Shown here: one piece after another, positions 17,148-26,506 of the stretch | Layout: each line of letters starts with the position of its first letter | Position numbering within the stretch: the stretch's first letter is position 1 | Origin: Roseiarcus fermentans | Lineage (GTDB): Bacteria; Pseudomonadota; Alphaproteobacteria; Rhizobiales; Beijerinckiaceae | Assembly (NCBI RefSeq): GCF_003315135.1 | Contig: NZ_QNRK01000005.1 | Coordinates: 1-64,000 of the forward strand | DNA length: 64,000 nt | Direction of reading: 5' to 3' | The notes under the pieces: generated by a model | The model's database searches: none | What the model saw: only the letters and a program-made list of their open reading frames with translations | What the model was told of the DNA's origin: nothing | Translations under genes and position numbers: made by a program

Positions 17148-17609
17148 GGTCGATCACCCCCGAGAATTCCCGTCGGTTATAGTCGGTGAATAGCGCTGTG
17201 GACAGGGCGGGACAGGCGCTGTCCCCCGCCAAGAATCAGCGGCGGCCCCGGGATCGCCGCCGCGTTTTCTCCCCAGGATGGAAATCGTGGACAATCGGTA
17301 AACGGAATCGGCCGGCTCCGGTGAATTCCGGGGATAAGCCGGCGCCCGCTCTCCATCCCACGGGCAACGGCAAGAAATCCTTAACGAAGCGTTAAGGCGA
17401 TACGCCGGACGACGGCGGCGCAAGAGCGGCGGCGGCGCCGCTTTCAGGGGACGAACGAGGCGCAATCCGGAATCTCGGCTACGGACACCCTAGAAAAGAA
17501 ATCAGACTCCAGATTCCATCTTTCCTGTCTTGCCTCCCGTCGAGGCCTTGCACAGCTCGCCGAAGCCCCCTATTCGCGGTGGCCTCCCTGACGAACTCTC
17601 CCGGAGCCA
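17148..17609. other. Candidate chromosomal replication origin (oriC)
   Basis: A 462-bp segment without a gene between divergent ppsR and hemJ. It holds three DnaA-box-like 9-mers, each two mismatches from TGTGGATAA: TGTGGACAG (17197-17205), CGTGGACAA (17286-17294) and CGGGGATAA (17329-17337). It also has a perfect CtrA box (17381-17395) and five GANTC methylation sites (17233, 17305, 17470, 17505, 17512), well above what a GC-rich stretch should carry. In Caulobacter the origin lies between hemE and the ppsR homologue; here hemE is absent and hemJ takes its place. The segment 17488-17530 is the most AT-rich part and could be an unwinding region. Function is inferred from context and motifs. 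Confidence 0.7.
17379..17397. promoter_or_regulatory. CtrA box in candidate oriC
   Basis: TTAA (17381-17384), CGAAGCG, TTAA (17392-17395) is a perfect CtrA full site. It is embedded in a perfect palindrome with 8-bp arms, CCTTAACG and CGTTAAGG, around AAG. Phosphorylated CtrA blocks initiation by binding such sites in the Caulobacter origin. Here the site could also act on the divergent ppsR and hemJ promoters. Confidence 0.75.
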
Positions 17610-18038
17610 ATGGACACGTACCTCTGGGTCAAGGCCCTGCACATCATCGCGGTGATCGCCTGGATGGCGGGGATCCTCTATCTCCCCAGGCTGTTCGTGT
17701 ACCACACGGAGACGCCGAAGGGCTCGCAGGCCTCCGAACTGTTCAAGATCATGGAGCGGCGGCTTCTCAAGGCGATCATGAACCCGTCGATGATCGTGGT
17801 CTTCGTCACCGGACCGCTGCTCGCCTGGTGGGGCGGCTACTGGACGGCGCCCTGGCTGCACGTCAAGATCGCGCTGGCGCTCGCAATCGCGGCGGTTCAC
17901 GGCTACCTGTCGCGGCGCCTGAAGCTGTTCGCACGGGACGCCAACGACCGTCCGGGGGTTTTCTACCGGGTGCTCAACGAGGTTCCGACGATCCTGATGA
18001 TTTTGATCGTCCTGCTGGTCGTCCTGAAACCGTTCTGA
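17610..18038 (+). CDS. hemJ: Protoporphyrinogen IX oxidase HemJ
   Basis: An inner-membrane enzyme that oxidises protoporphyrinogen IX to protoporphyrin IX in heme synthesis. The 142-aa protein has four predicted membrane helices and the UPF0093/HemJ signature: H11 in KALHIIAVIAWMAG, the LPRLFVYH segment ending in H32, and the conserved basic region around HVKIALALAIAAVHGYLSRR. It is the first gene on the rho side of the candidate origin. In many relatives hemE and hemH lie here as well; neither is present. It is separated from rho by 222 bp that contains a promoter. Confidence 0.92.
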   Translation: MDTYLWVKALHIIAVIAWMAGILYLPRLFVYHTETPKGSQASELFKIMERRLLKAIMNPSMIVVFVTGPLLAWWGGYWTAPWLHVKIALALAIAAVHGYLSRRLKLFARDANDRPGVFYRVLNEVPTILMILIVLLVVLKPF

Positions 18039-18067
18039 GGCGATCGGCGACGCGCTGCAATTGACCG

Positions 18068-18096
18068 TTGAAAATCGCATTCGAGCCGACTATGAA
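18068..18096 (+). promoter_or_regulatory. Probable sigma-70 promoter of rho
   Basis: TTGAAA (18068-18073), 17-nt spacer, TATGAA (18091-18096). This leaves a leader of about 155 nt before the rho start codon, in keeping with the long, often autoregulated rho leaders of other bacteria. It is the best-looking promoter by eye in the window. Confidence 0.6.
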
Positions 18097-18260
18097 AGGC
18101 TCGCTTATCATCAACGCGCCTCACTCATGGCCGCGGACCCCAGGGTTTGTCCGGCCAGGGCGGCCCAATTAGGCCGCGGACCCTCCGTAGAGCGCTTTCC
18201 ACCCTCCTCTCATGTTGCGACGGAAGGCCTCGGGCCGACCGTCCGAGGCAAAGGTCCCCG

Positions 18261-19526
<1,266 letters not shown>

Positions 19527-19543
19527 CAGCGAGGAGCGGAGCG

Positions 19544-20431
19544 GTGACGGACGAGGCGCTGGAGCCAGGCTCGCCGCGGCCGACGCTCGCCGACCTGCGC
19601 AGCGATATCGACCGGATCGATCGGGCGATGCACGAACTCCTGATGGAGCGCGGCCGCATCATCGATCGGCTGATCGAGATCAAGACGCAGCAGGGCGGCG
19701 GCTCCGCATTCCGCCCGGCGCGCGAGGCGTCGATGATGCGCGCGATCGTCGAGCGCCATCGCGGACTGCTGCCCCTCGACACGGTCGAGGGGATCTGGCG
19801 GATCATCATCTCGACCTTCACCTACATCCAGGCGCCCTACAGCGTGCACGTCGACGTCTCGCGCGGCGATGCGCCGATGCGCGATTCGGCGCGCTTCCAT
19901 TTCGGTTTCACCGTGCCGTGCGTGCCCCATCTCGGCGCCGGCGACGTGATCGCCGCGGTCGCCGGTTCGACCGGCGATCTGGGCATGTTCGCGCTCGACG
20001 GCGGACCGCGCGCGGACGCCTGGTGGACGCGGCTGACGCCGCGCGAAGCCCCCAAGGTGATCGCGCGCCTGCCGTTCGTCGAGCGCTCCGACCATCCGGC
20101 CGGCATGCCGGTGTTCGTGATCTCGCGGCCGCTCGCCGACGGGGGGGCGCGCGACGTCGTGCTGGAGGCGGTCAGCCTCGATCGCTGGCGGCCGGACTAT
20201 CCGTTCGCGCTGGCCGCGATCGGAGCGGAGATCGTCGCGTCGGCGGCCGAGCGTATGGGCCTCGGGCTGCTGATCGCCCGGCCGGGCGCGATCGACCCGG
20301 AGCTGACGGCGGCGACGTTGCGCGCCGCCGGAGCGCGCGACGTGCGCAGCGTCGAGATCGGAGCGCATGCGGCGCGGGCGGACGCTGCGACGTTGCGCCC
20401 GGAGGGCGCCCGAGGCTATCGAGAGCCATGA
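19544..20431 (+). CDS. Chorismate mutase (AroQ type) with C-terminal extension
   Basis: Converts chorismate to prephenate. The N-terminal 95 or so residues form an AroQ helical domain, with the pattern [21 protein letters not shown] giving the first active-site arginine region and [12 protein letters not shown] the next helix. About 190 further residues follow with no catalytic motif I recognise; chorismate mutases of this length (about 290 aa) occur in other Rhizobiales. GTG start with GAGGAGCGGAG upstream. It overlaps hisC by ATGA and is the first of a three-gene tyrosine/histidine-type operon. Confidence 0.85.
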   Translation: MTDEALEPGSPRPTLADLRSDIDRIDRAMHELLMERGRIIDRLIEIKTQQGGGSAFRPAREASMMRAIVERHRGLLPLDTVEGIWRIIISTFTYIQAPYSVHVDVSRGDAPMRDSARFHFGFTVPCVPHLGAGDVIAAVAGSTGDLGMFALDGGPRADAWWTRLTPREAPKVIARLPFVERSDHPAGMPVFVISRPLADGGARDVVLEAVSLDRWRPDYPFALAAIGAEIVASAAERMGLGLLIARPGAIDPELTAATLRAAGARDVRSVEIGAHAARADAATLRPEGARGYREP

Positions 20432-21543
20432 CCGCCGTTTCTTCGTTGCGCCCCGAACCCCGTCCCGAGATCCTGGACATCGACATCTACGTCCCCGGCA
20501 GAAGCCGGGTGGAAGGCGTCGCCAAAGTCCACAAACTGTCGTCGAACGAGTCGCCGCTCGGACCGTCGCCGAAGGCGATCGACGCCTACCGGGCGCGAGC
20601 CGACGATCTCGCGGCCTACCCGGACGGATCGGCGCGGGTCTTGCGCGAGGCGATCGCGCGACGGTTCGGCCTCGAACCCGACCGTATCCTGTGCGGCAAT
20701 GGGTCGGACGAAATCCTGGCGCTGCTGGCCCACGTGTTTCTTCGCCCGGGCGACGAGGGCGTCTACAGCGCGCACGGGTTTCTCGCCTATCCGATCGCCA
20801 TTCGCGCCGCCGGCGCGACGGCCGTGGTCGCGCCGGAAACGGACCGCACCGCGAACGTCGACGCGCTCCTCGGCAAGGTTGGACCACGGACCAAGATCGT
20901 CTATCTCGCCAATCCCAACAACCCGACCGGCACATACCTGCCCTACGCGGAGATCAGGCGGCTGCACGCGGCGCTGCCGGCCGATTGCCTGCTCGTGCTC
21001 GACGCGGCCTATGCCGAATACGTGACGCGCAACGACTACGCGGCGGGGCTCGAACTCGCGGCCTCGTGCGAAAACGTCGTCATGACGCGTACGTTTTCGA
21101 AGATTCACGGTCTCGCCAGCTTGCGCATCGGCTGGTCCTACGGGCCGCGGCGCGTCGCCGATGCGATCAACCGGGTGCGCTCGCCGTTCAACCTCAGCGG
21201 TCCGGCGATCGCCGCCGGCGCCGCGAGCCTCGACGACGCGGCGCACCTCGAGGCGGCCGTCGCTCACAACGACCGATGGCTGCCCTGGCTTTCCGCCTCG
21301 ATCGGCGCGCTCGGGATCGAACCGACGCCGAGCGTGGCGAATTTCGTCCTGCTGACCTTCGGGCGGAACGGCGTCGGAACGGCGTCGGAAGCGGACGCGT
21401 TCCTGAGCGCGCGCGGATATATTCTGCGCGCTATGAGCGCCTACGGGCTGCCGCAGAGCCTGCGGCTGACGGTGGGGTCGGCGGAGGCGAACCGCGGTGT
21501 GGTCGAGGCGCTGGCCGAGTTCGTCGAGAGGTCGCGGTCATGA
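20428..21543 (+). CDS. hisC: Histidinol-phosphate / aromatic aminotransferase HisC
   Basis: A PLP-dependent class I/II aminotransferase of 371 aa. The HisC family form is clear: N-terminal [34 protein letters not shown] and the PLP-lysine motif [17 protein letters not shown]. It lies between chorismate mutase and the prephenate dehydrogenase gene with ATGA overlaps on both sides. This copy may therefore act on prephenate or 4-hydroxyphenylpyruvate as well as, or instead of, histidinol phosphate. No other his genes are nearby. Confidence 0.92.
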   Translation: MTAVSSLRPEPRPEILDIDIYVPGRSRVEGVAKVHKLSSNESPLGPSPKAIDAYRARADDLAAYPDGSARVLREAIARRFGLEPDRILCGNGSDEILALLAHVFLRPGDEGVYSAHGFLAYPIAIRAAGATAVVAPETDRTANVDALLGKVGPRTKIVYLANPNNPTGTYLPYAEIRRLHAALPADCLLVLDAAYAEYVTRNDYAAGLELAASCENVVMTRTFSKIHGLASLRIGWSYGPRRVADAINRVRSPFNLSGPAIAAGAASLDDAAHLEAAVAHNDRWLPWLSASIGALGIEPTPSVANFVLLTFGRNGVGTASEADAFLSARGYILRAMSAYGLPQSLRLTVGSAEANRGVVEALAEFVERSRS

Positions 21544-22502
21544 GCGAGCGGCTGGGCCCGCCGCTCGACGAGCCGGTGTTCGACGAACTCGCGATCATCG
21601 GCATCGGCCTGATCGGGTCGTCGTTGGCGCGGGCGATCCGTCGCCAGAATGCGGCGCGCCGCATCGTGGTGGCCGACGCCTCCGAGGAGGCGCTCGGTCG
21701 GGCGGAGGCGCTCGGACTCGGCGACGCGTTCACGACCGACCTCGCAGAAGGGGTGCGCAACGCCGATTGCGTGATCCTGTGCGCCCCGGTCGGCGCCAAT
21801 GCGGCGATTGGGCGGGCGATCGCGCCGGCGCTGAAACTCGGGGCGATCGTATCCGACGTCGGTTCGGTCAAAGCGGACGTGATCGCCGCCTTGCAGCCGG
21901 TTCTGCCCGATCACGCCCGGCTGGTGCCGGCCCATCCGGTGGCGGGCACGGAACAATCGGGGCCGGACGCCGGATTCGCGACGCTGTTCGTCAACCGCTG
22001 GTCGATTCTGACGCCGCCGGAGGGCGCCGACGCCGCGGCGGTCGCGCAGGTGCGGCGCTTGTGGGAAGCGATCGGCGCCAATGTCGAGGTGATGGAGGCG
22101 GCCCACCACGACCTCGTGCTGGCGATCACGAGCCATGTTCCGCACTTGATCGCCTACAACATCGTCGGCACCGCGGCCGATCTCGAGGACGTCACGCGCT
22201 CGGAGGTGATGAAGTTTTCCGCCGGCGGTTTCCGCGACTTCACCCGCATCGCGGCCTCCGATCCGACCATGTGGCGCGACGTGTTCCTGCACAACAAGGA
22301 CGCGGTGCTGGAGATGCTCGGCCGGTTCAGCGAGGATCTGACGGCGTTGCAGCGGATGATCCGGCGCGGGGACGGGGACGGGCTGTTTGCGCTCTTCACC
22401 CGGACGCGCGGCATTCGCCTCGGGATCGTCGCGCAGGGGCAGGAGACCGCGGCGCCGGATTTCGGTCGACGCGTTCCGGACGACGGAAAGGCCGGGCGCT
22501 AG
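21540..22502 (+). CDS. tyrC: Prephenate/arogenate dehydrogenase
   Basis: NAD(P)-dependent oxidation of prephenate or arogenate on the route to tyrosine. The 320-aa protein starts with a Rossmann fold ([17 protein letters not shown], about 17-33). The catalytic region follows in [16 protein letters not shown], and then [12 protein letters not shown] with a conserved histidine. It overlaps hisC by ATGA. With chorismate mutase and an aminotransferase in the same transcript the operon makes tyrosine from chorismate, whichever order of steps the enzymes prefer. Confidence 0.93.
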   Translation: MSERLGPPLDEPVFDELAIIGIGLIGSSLARAIRRQNAARRIVVADASEEALGRAEALGLGDAFTTDLAEGVRNADCVILCAPVGANAAIGRAIAPALKLGAIVSDVGSVKADVIAALQPVLPDHARLVPAHPVAGTEQSGPDAGFATLFVNRWSILTPPEGADAAAVAQVRRLWEAIGANVEVMEAAHHDLVLAITSHVPHLIAYNIVGTAADLEDVTRSEVMKFSAGGFRDFTRIAASDPTMWRDVFLHNKDAVLEMLGRFSEDLTALQRMIRRGDGDGLFALFTRTRGIRLGIVAQGQETAAPDFGRRVPDDGKAGR

Positions 22503-22726
22503 GCGACGCGGGCCGGAGTCGAGGAGGTCGAGGGCGAACGGTCGTCAGCGGTCCCGTATCGCCGCGACAGGCCGGGCGGAGCAGCCGCGAGTCCGCCGTC
22601 GCTTGCGAAGAGCCGGACCGGCGCGCCTTGGAAGGGGCGGCCTCTCGTTGAGAGCCGCGCCGGCCCCCTTGCGGACTGGAAGGTTTGGGCGATCGTCACT
22701 CCCAGGGACTGCGCCCGCCTCGGCGG

Positions 22727-23191
22727 TCACGAGTCGATGCCCGCGTCGGGCCGGGTGTGGCCAACGAGACCCGCCGACAGGTCGGCGATCGTCTCGCGGC
22801 GATCCGCGGCCGAGCTCGACAACAGGTGAACGTGAAACTCGAGTTGCTCCGCCGAACGGCCCAGCTCCCGTTCCGCGCGCGCCAGCGCCGGCTCGGGGAA
22901 GGCGCCGGTGTCGAGGACGGCGAGGACCCGGCGCGCGCCGTCGCCGTCGAAGGCCGCGGCGAGCAGCACGGCGTCGCAATAGGCCGGACAGTCGGAAGCC
23001 GGGTAGACGGTGAAGACGTAGCTCTTGCCGGAGACCCCCCGCCACGAGCGGAATCGCCTCGCCAGCGCGGTTCGGGACAGGGCCGCGAACACTTGGCTCC
23101 CCGGCTCGCTTCGGTCGGTCCCGAGGCCCGAGCGCAGCCCGGGCGGCCTGTCGCCGCCGTTCGAATCAACGCCGACGTTGTATGACAACAT
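22727..23191 (-). CDS. Conserved hypothetical protein
   Basis: A 154-aa soluble protein I cannot name. The core (about 45-140) reads as a small alpha/beta domain: KSYVFTVYPASDCPAYCDAV, ARRVLAVLDTGAFPEPALA and LEFHVHLLSSSAADRRETI. It includes two cysteines close together (CPAYC). There is no signal peptide. The N-terminal 35 residues are glycine/proline-rich and the true start may be internal. It stands between tyrC (convergent, 224 bp gap) and plsC (same strand, about 50 bp upstream). The coding call rests on composition and the well-formed core, not on a known family. Confidence 0.6.
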   Translation of the reverse strand: MLSYNVGVDSNGGDRPPGLRSGLGTDRSEPGSQVFAALSRTALARRFRSWRGVSGKSYVFTVYPASDCPAYCDAVLLAAAFDGDGARRVLAVLDTGAFPEPALARAERELGRSAEQLEFHVHLLSSSAADRRETIADLSAGLVGHTRPDAGIDS

Positions 23192-23244
23192 GTCCAGGCT
23201 CCGCTACGGAACACGAACATGATTGGAACAAAAAGAGACCCTCG

Positions 23245-24027
23245 TCAAGCCGGAGCGGCGAGACGATCGCAGTTTGCCCCGACTTCGAGCAGCGCCAGCA
23301 ACGACGGGTCGCGGTTGGCGGCCTCGGCGTTCAGACGATCGCAGGCCGCTTCGATCTCGGACTCGAGTCGCGCCATGAAGGCGTCGCGGCCCAGACCCGG
23401 CGGGATCGGCGGCAGATACTCGATCACGGCGACGCCGGGGCGGCGCAGGAACCCGCGCCGCCGCCAGAACAGCCCGGTGTTCAGCGCGACCGGGAGGCAG
23501 GGGACGTCGTTCGCCCCGTAGAGCGCGGTCACGCCCATCTTGTAGCGCGGCGGCGCGCCGGGCGGGCGGCGCGTGCCCTCGGGGTAGATGAAGATCTGCC
23601 GGCCGGCGGCGAGCACGGGTTTGGCGGCGGCTTCGATCTGCTGCAACGCCTGCCGACCGCGCGCGCGGTCGATGGCGATCTGCTTCGAGACGATCAGATA
23701 GAGGCCGAAGAAGGGAATGTAGGTCAGCTGGCGCTTGAGAATGATGGCGAAATCCGGGGCGTACTTGAGCAGTGCGAAGGTCTCGAGAAAGGACTGGTGC
23801 TTGGCGGCGATGATCACCGCGCCGGGCGGAATGTTCTCCAGGCCGCGATATTCGACCTTCAGGCCGCAGATCGTTTCGAGGAGCCAGACCGACGCCGCCC
23901 GCCACAGGTTGGCCAGGGCGAAGACGCCGCGCCGGCCGACCAGCAGCACAGGCGCGCCCACGATCATCAGGACCGTCAGGGTCAGGTAGAAGAGGATGTT
24001 GAAGGCGATCGAGCGGACGGCGAGCAT
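23245..24027 (-). CDS. plsC: 1-acyl-sn-glycerol-3-phosphate acyltransferase
   Basis: Acylates lysophosphatidic acid to phosphatidic acid at the inner membrane. The 260-aa protein has two N-terminal membrane helices (about 8-30 and 36-55), the acyltransferase motif I HQSFLETF with the catalytic HX4 pattern, motif III IFIYPEGTRRPPGAP and a later motif around VPVALNTG-like residues (LPVALNTGLFW). It lies 43 bp downstream of ftsX on the same strand and is probably co-transcribed with ftsEX, an arrangement seen in other Rhizobiales. Confidence 0.92.
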   Translation of the reverse strand: MLAVRSIAFNILFYLTLTVLMIVGAPVLLVGRRGVFALANLWRAASVWLLETICGLKVEYRGLENIPPGAVIIAAKHQSFLETFALLKYAPDFAIILKRQLTYIPFFGLYLIVSKQIAIDRARGRQALQQIEAAAKPVLAAGRQIFIYPEGTRRPPGAPPRYKMGVTALYGANDVPCLPVALNTGLFWRRRGFLRRPGVAVIEYLPPIPPGLGRDAFMARLESEIEAACDRLNAEAANRDPSLLALLEVGANCDRLAAPA

Positions 24028-24070
24028 GGCGGACAGTCGGCGAAGGAGGACAGGGGCGGCCTTGATACCA

Positions 24071-25021
24071 CTATTGCAGCGCGCGCAAGTGACGGACCAC
24101 GATCCTGCGGGAGAGAATCCCGGTGAGCAGCGTGACGACGCCGGCGACGAGGAGAAGTCCGAAGTAGCCGCCGGGGCCGAGCGCAAACGAACCGAACAGC
24201 GCCGCGAGCTCGGCGCCGCCGGGCGAGTTCGCCGACCAGCGCGACAGCCCCGCTGCGGCGAGGAAGAAGGCGATCGCCGCGCCGCCGCCGATCGCCGCGC
24301 CCTGGAACCCCAGGCGCTGAAAATGGCCGTGGAACTGATTGGCGACGAACCGGTCGGAGGCGCCGACGAAATGCAGCACCTCGACGATCTCGCGGTTCTC
24401 CGCCACCGCGCCGCGGGTGGCGAAGCCGATCGCCGTCGCCATGGCGACGATGACGAGCAGGAAGATCGCCAGCGCGAGCGACACGATCGCGCCGGCCATG
24501 ACGCTGATTCGCGACGCCCACACCCGATGGTCGTCGAGGTCGGCCTGCGGCGCCTCGCGGGCGAGGCTCGTCCGCAGCGCGGCGATGTCGGCATCGTTGG
24601 CGAGCCGGACGACGACGATGCGCGGAACGGGGAGAAGGGCGAGGTCGATGTTGTCGCCGAGCCAGGGCTGAAGCAGCTTCTTCGAATCGTCGGCGCTGTA
24701 GGCGTGGACGGCGCCGCTCCCCGCCTGGCGGACCGCGATCGCGACCACCCGCTCGACCACCCGGTCGACGTCGTCGTCCGGTCCGGGTTTCACCTGGATC
24801 GTGAGATCGCTGAGGACATCCGTTTTCCACGCCTGCGACGCCTGCGCCACGAGCAGGGCGCCGCCGGCCGTCAGGCAGGCGAGAAACGTCATGATCGCGA
24901 CCACGACGACGAGCGCGCTGCCGGAGATCGAGTCGCGCGGAATGAGCGGCGCGCCGCGGGCGACGGCCGCCTCGGAAGACGGCGCGATCGGAGCGGCGCC
25001 GTCGTCCCCGGGCTCGGTCAT
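24071..25021 (-). CDS. ftsX: Cell division protein FtsX
   Basis: Membrane partner of FtsE, which together activate periplasmic amidases during division. The 316-aa protein has the FtsX layout: an N-terminal membrane helix (about 36-58), a periplasmic domain (about 65-165) and three further helices in the C-terminal half (about 175-200, 225-245 and 270-300). The segment RGAVAENREIVEVLHFVGASDRFVA is typical of the cytoplasmic loop that contacts FtsE. Its start overlaps the ftsE stop by ATGA. Confidence 0.92.
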   Translation of the reverse strand: MTEPGDDGAAPIAPSSEAAVARGAPLIPRDSISGSALVVVVAIMTFLACLTAGGALLVAQASQAWKTDVLSDLTIQVKPGPDDDVDRVVERVVAIAVRQAGSGAVHAYSADDSKKLLQPWLGDNIDLALLPVPRIVVVRLANDADIAALRTSLAREAPQADLDDHRVWASRISVMAGAIVSLALAIFLLVIVAMATAIGFATRGAVAENREIVEVLHFVGASDRFVANQFHGHFQRLGFQGAAIGGGAAIAFFLAAAGLSRWSANSPGGAELAALFGSFALGPGGYFGLLLVAGVVTLLTGILSRRIVVRHLRALQ

Positions 25022-25692
25022 TCCGGGTTCCCCTCGAAAATGTCGACCCTCCCGTCGCCCACGACCATCCGCCGGGCGAAGCCGAGCTGATCCATGAGCT
25101 GCAGGTCGTGGGTGGCGATCACGACCGCCGTGCCGAGCCTGTGCAACTCGACGAACAGGCGCAGCAGCCGGCGGGCGAGCCCGGGGTCGACGTTGCCGGT
25201 CGGCTCGTCAGCGAGCAGCAACTCGGGCCGGACGATGAGCGCGCGGGCGATCGCCGCGCGCTGCTTCTCGCCGCCGGACAGAACCGGGGGAATGGCGTTC
25301 ATGCGCTGGCCGAGGCCGACCCAGCGCAAGAGCTCCATGACTTCCGCCCGGTAGCTCGATTCCGCCCGGCCGAGCGCGCGCAGCGGCAGGGCGACGTTCT
25401 CGTAGGTCGTGAGATGATCGAGCAGGCGGAAGTCCTGGAAGACCACGCCGATCCGCCGTCTGAGCCCGGTGAGCTCGTCCTTGGTCAGGGTCGCCGAGTC
25501 GCGCCCGAATATATGGATGGTCCCGCGCGTCGGCCGCAGCGACAGCAGCATCAGCCGAAGCAGCGTGGTCTTGCCGGCGCCCGACGGCCCGGTCAGGAAC
25601 TGAAAGGTTTGCGGGGCGATGGAGAAATTGAGATCGCTGACGACCTCTTCGCCCATTCCGTAGCGCAAACCGACGTTTTCGAAGTGAAGCAA
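25018..25692 (-). CDS. ftsE: Cell division ATP-binding protein FtsE
   Basis: Cytoplasmic ABC ATPase of the FtsEX complex. The 224-aa protein has Walker A GPSGAGKTTLLR (about 35-46), the Q-loop in VFQDFRLLDHLTTYENV, signature LSGGEKQRAAIARAL, Walker B ELLLADEPTGNVDP and the switch histidine in VIATHDLQL. It is the first gene of ftsE-ftsX-plsC. It is divergent from hpt across 239 bp. Confidence 0.95.
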   Translation of the reverse strand: MLHFENVGLRYGMGEEVVSDLNFSIAPQTFQFLTGPSGAGKTTLLRLMLLSLRPTRGTIHIFGRDSATLTKDELTGLRRRIGVVFQDFRLLDHLTTYENVALPLRALGRAESSYRAEVMELLRWVGLGQRMNAIPPVLSGGEKQRAAIARALIVRPELLLADEPTGNVDPGLARRLLRLFVELHRLGTAVVIATHDLQLMDQLGFARRMVVGDGRVDIFEGNPE

Positions 25693-25851
25693 GGGAATCG
25701 CCTGGAAGGGAGCGCCGCGAAAGGCTCGCGCGAATCCGTAATCGACGGATCGCGGATCGGCAATCGGCCCCGGGTTCGCAAGCCGTCGATTCGGGATGGC
25801 GACCGAACGACGCCGCGCCTGGGCGGCTTTCGACGGCTATCGATCCGGCGC

Positions 25852-25881
25852 TTGGAAAAGGCCGGCCTCGGCGGCTATGCT
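25852..25881 (+). promoter_or_regulatory. Possible promoter of hpt
   Basis: TTGGAA (25852-25857), 18-nt spacer, TATGCT (25876-25881), 51 bp before the hpt start in the divergent ftsE/hpt gap. Assigned by eye only. Confidence 0.4.
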
Positions 25882-25931
25882 GACGGACCGGAAAGGTGCA
25901 AGACGGGGCTTGCCCGATCGAGGATACGCTC

Positions 25932-26480
25932 ATGAGCGGCGAGAGACGCGTCAAGGTTCTGTTCGACGAAACGGCGATCGCGGCGCGAACCGAAGCGCTG
26001 GCCCGGGAGATCGCGGCCGCCGCTCCGAAGGACCTGCTGGTGGTGGCGATCCTGAAGGGCTCGTTCATGTTCGCCGCCGATCTCCTGCGCGCGCTGCATC
26101 GGGCCGGGCTCGAGCCGCAGGTCGAGTTCTTTCATCTGTCCAGCTATCTCGACGGAACGGTGTCGAGCGGAACGGTCAGGATCCTGCGCGACATCGACTC
26201 GCCGGTGCGCGACCGGGACGTGCTGGTGATCGACGACATCCTCGAATCCGGGCGAACGCTCGCCTTCGCCAAGGATCTCCTGGCGGCGCGCGGCGCCCGG
26301 CGCGTGCTCATCTGCACGATGCTCGAGAAACCGGGCAAGCGCGCCGTTCCGCTCACCGCCGATTTCGTCGGCTTCGTCTGCCCCGACGCGTTCGTCGTGG
26401 GCTACGGCATGGACGTGGCGCATTACTACCGGGAGCTGCCGTTCATCGGACGGGTGGTGACGGAACAGGACGCCGATTGA
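25932..26480 (+). CDS. hpt: Hypoxanthine phosphoribosyltransferase
   Basis: Purine salvage: transfers phosphoribose from PRPP to hypoxanthine or guanine. The 182-aa cytoplasmic enzyme has the PRPP loop VLVIDDILESGRTL (about 97-110) and the upstream ILKGSFMFAADL segment typical of HPRT. The catalytic loop SSYLDGTVSSG and the base-binding VGYGMD region near the C-terminus are also visible. The next gene, an aminopeptidase, begins 26 bp after its stop and may be co-transcribed. Confidence 0.93.
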   Translation: MSGERRVKVLFDETAIAARTEALAREIAAAAPKDLLVVAILKGSFMFAADLLRALHRAGLEPQVEFFHLSSYLDGTVSSGTVRILRDIDSPVRDRDVLVIDDILESGRTLAFAKDLLAARGARRVLICTMLEKPGKRAVPLTADFVGFVCPDAFVVGYGMDVAHYYRELPFIGRVVTEQDAD

Positions 26481-26506
26481 GCGGCGCTAGATCGGGAGGC
26501 GCCGAG

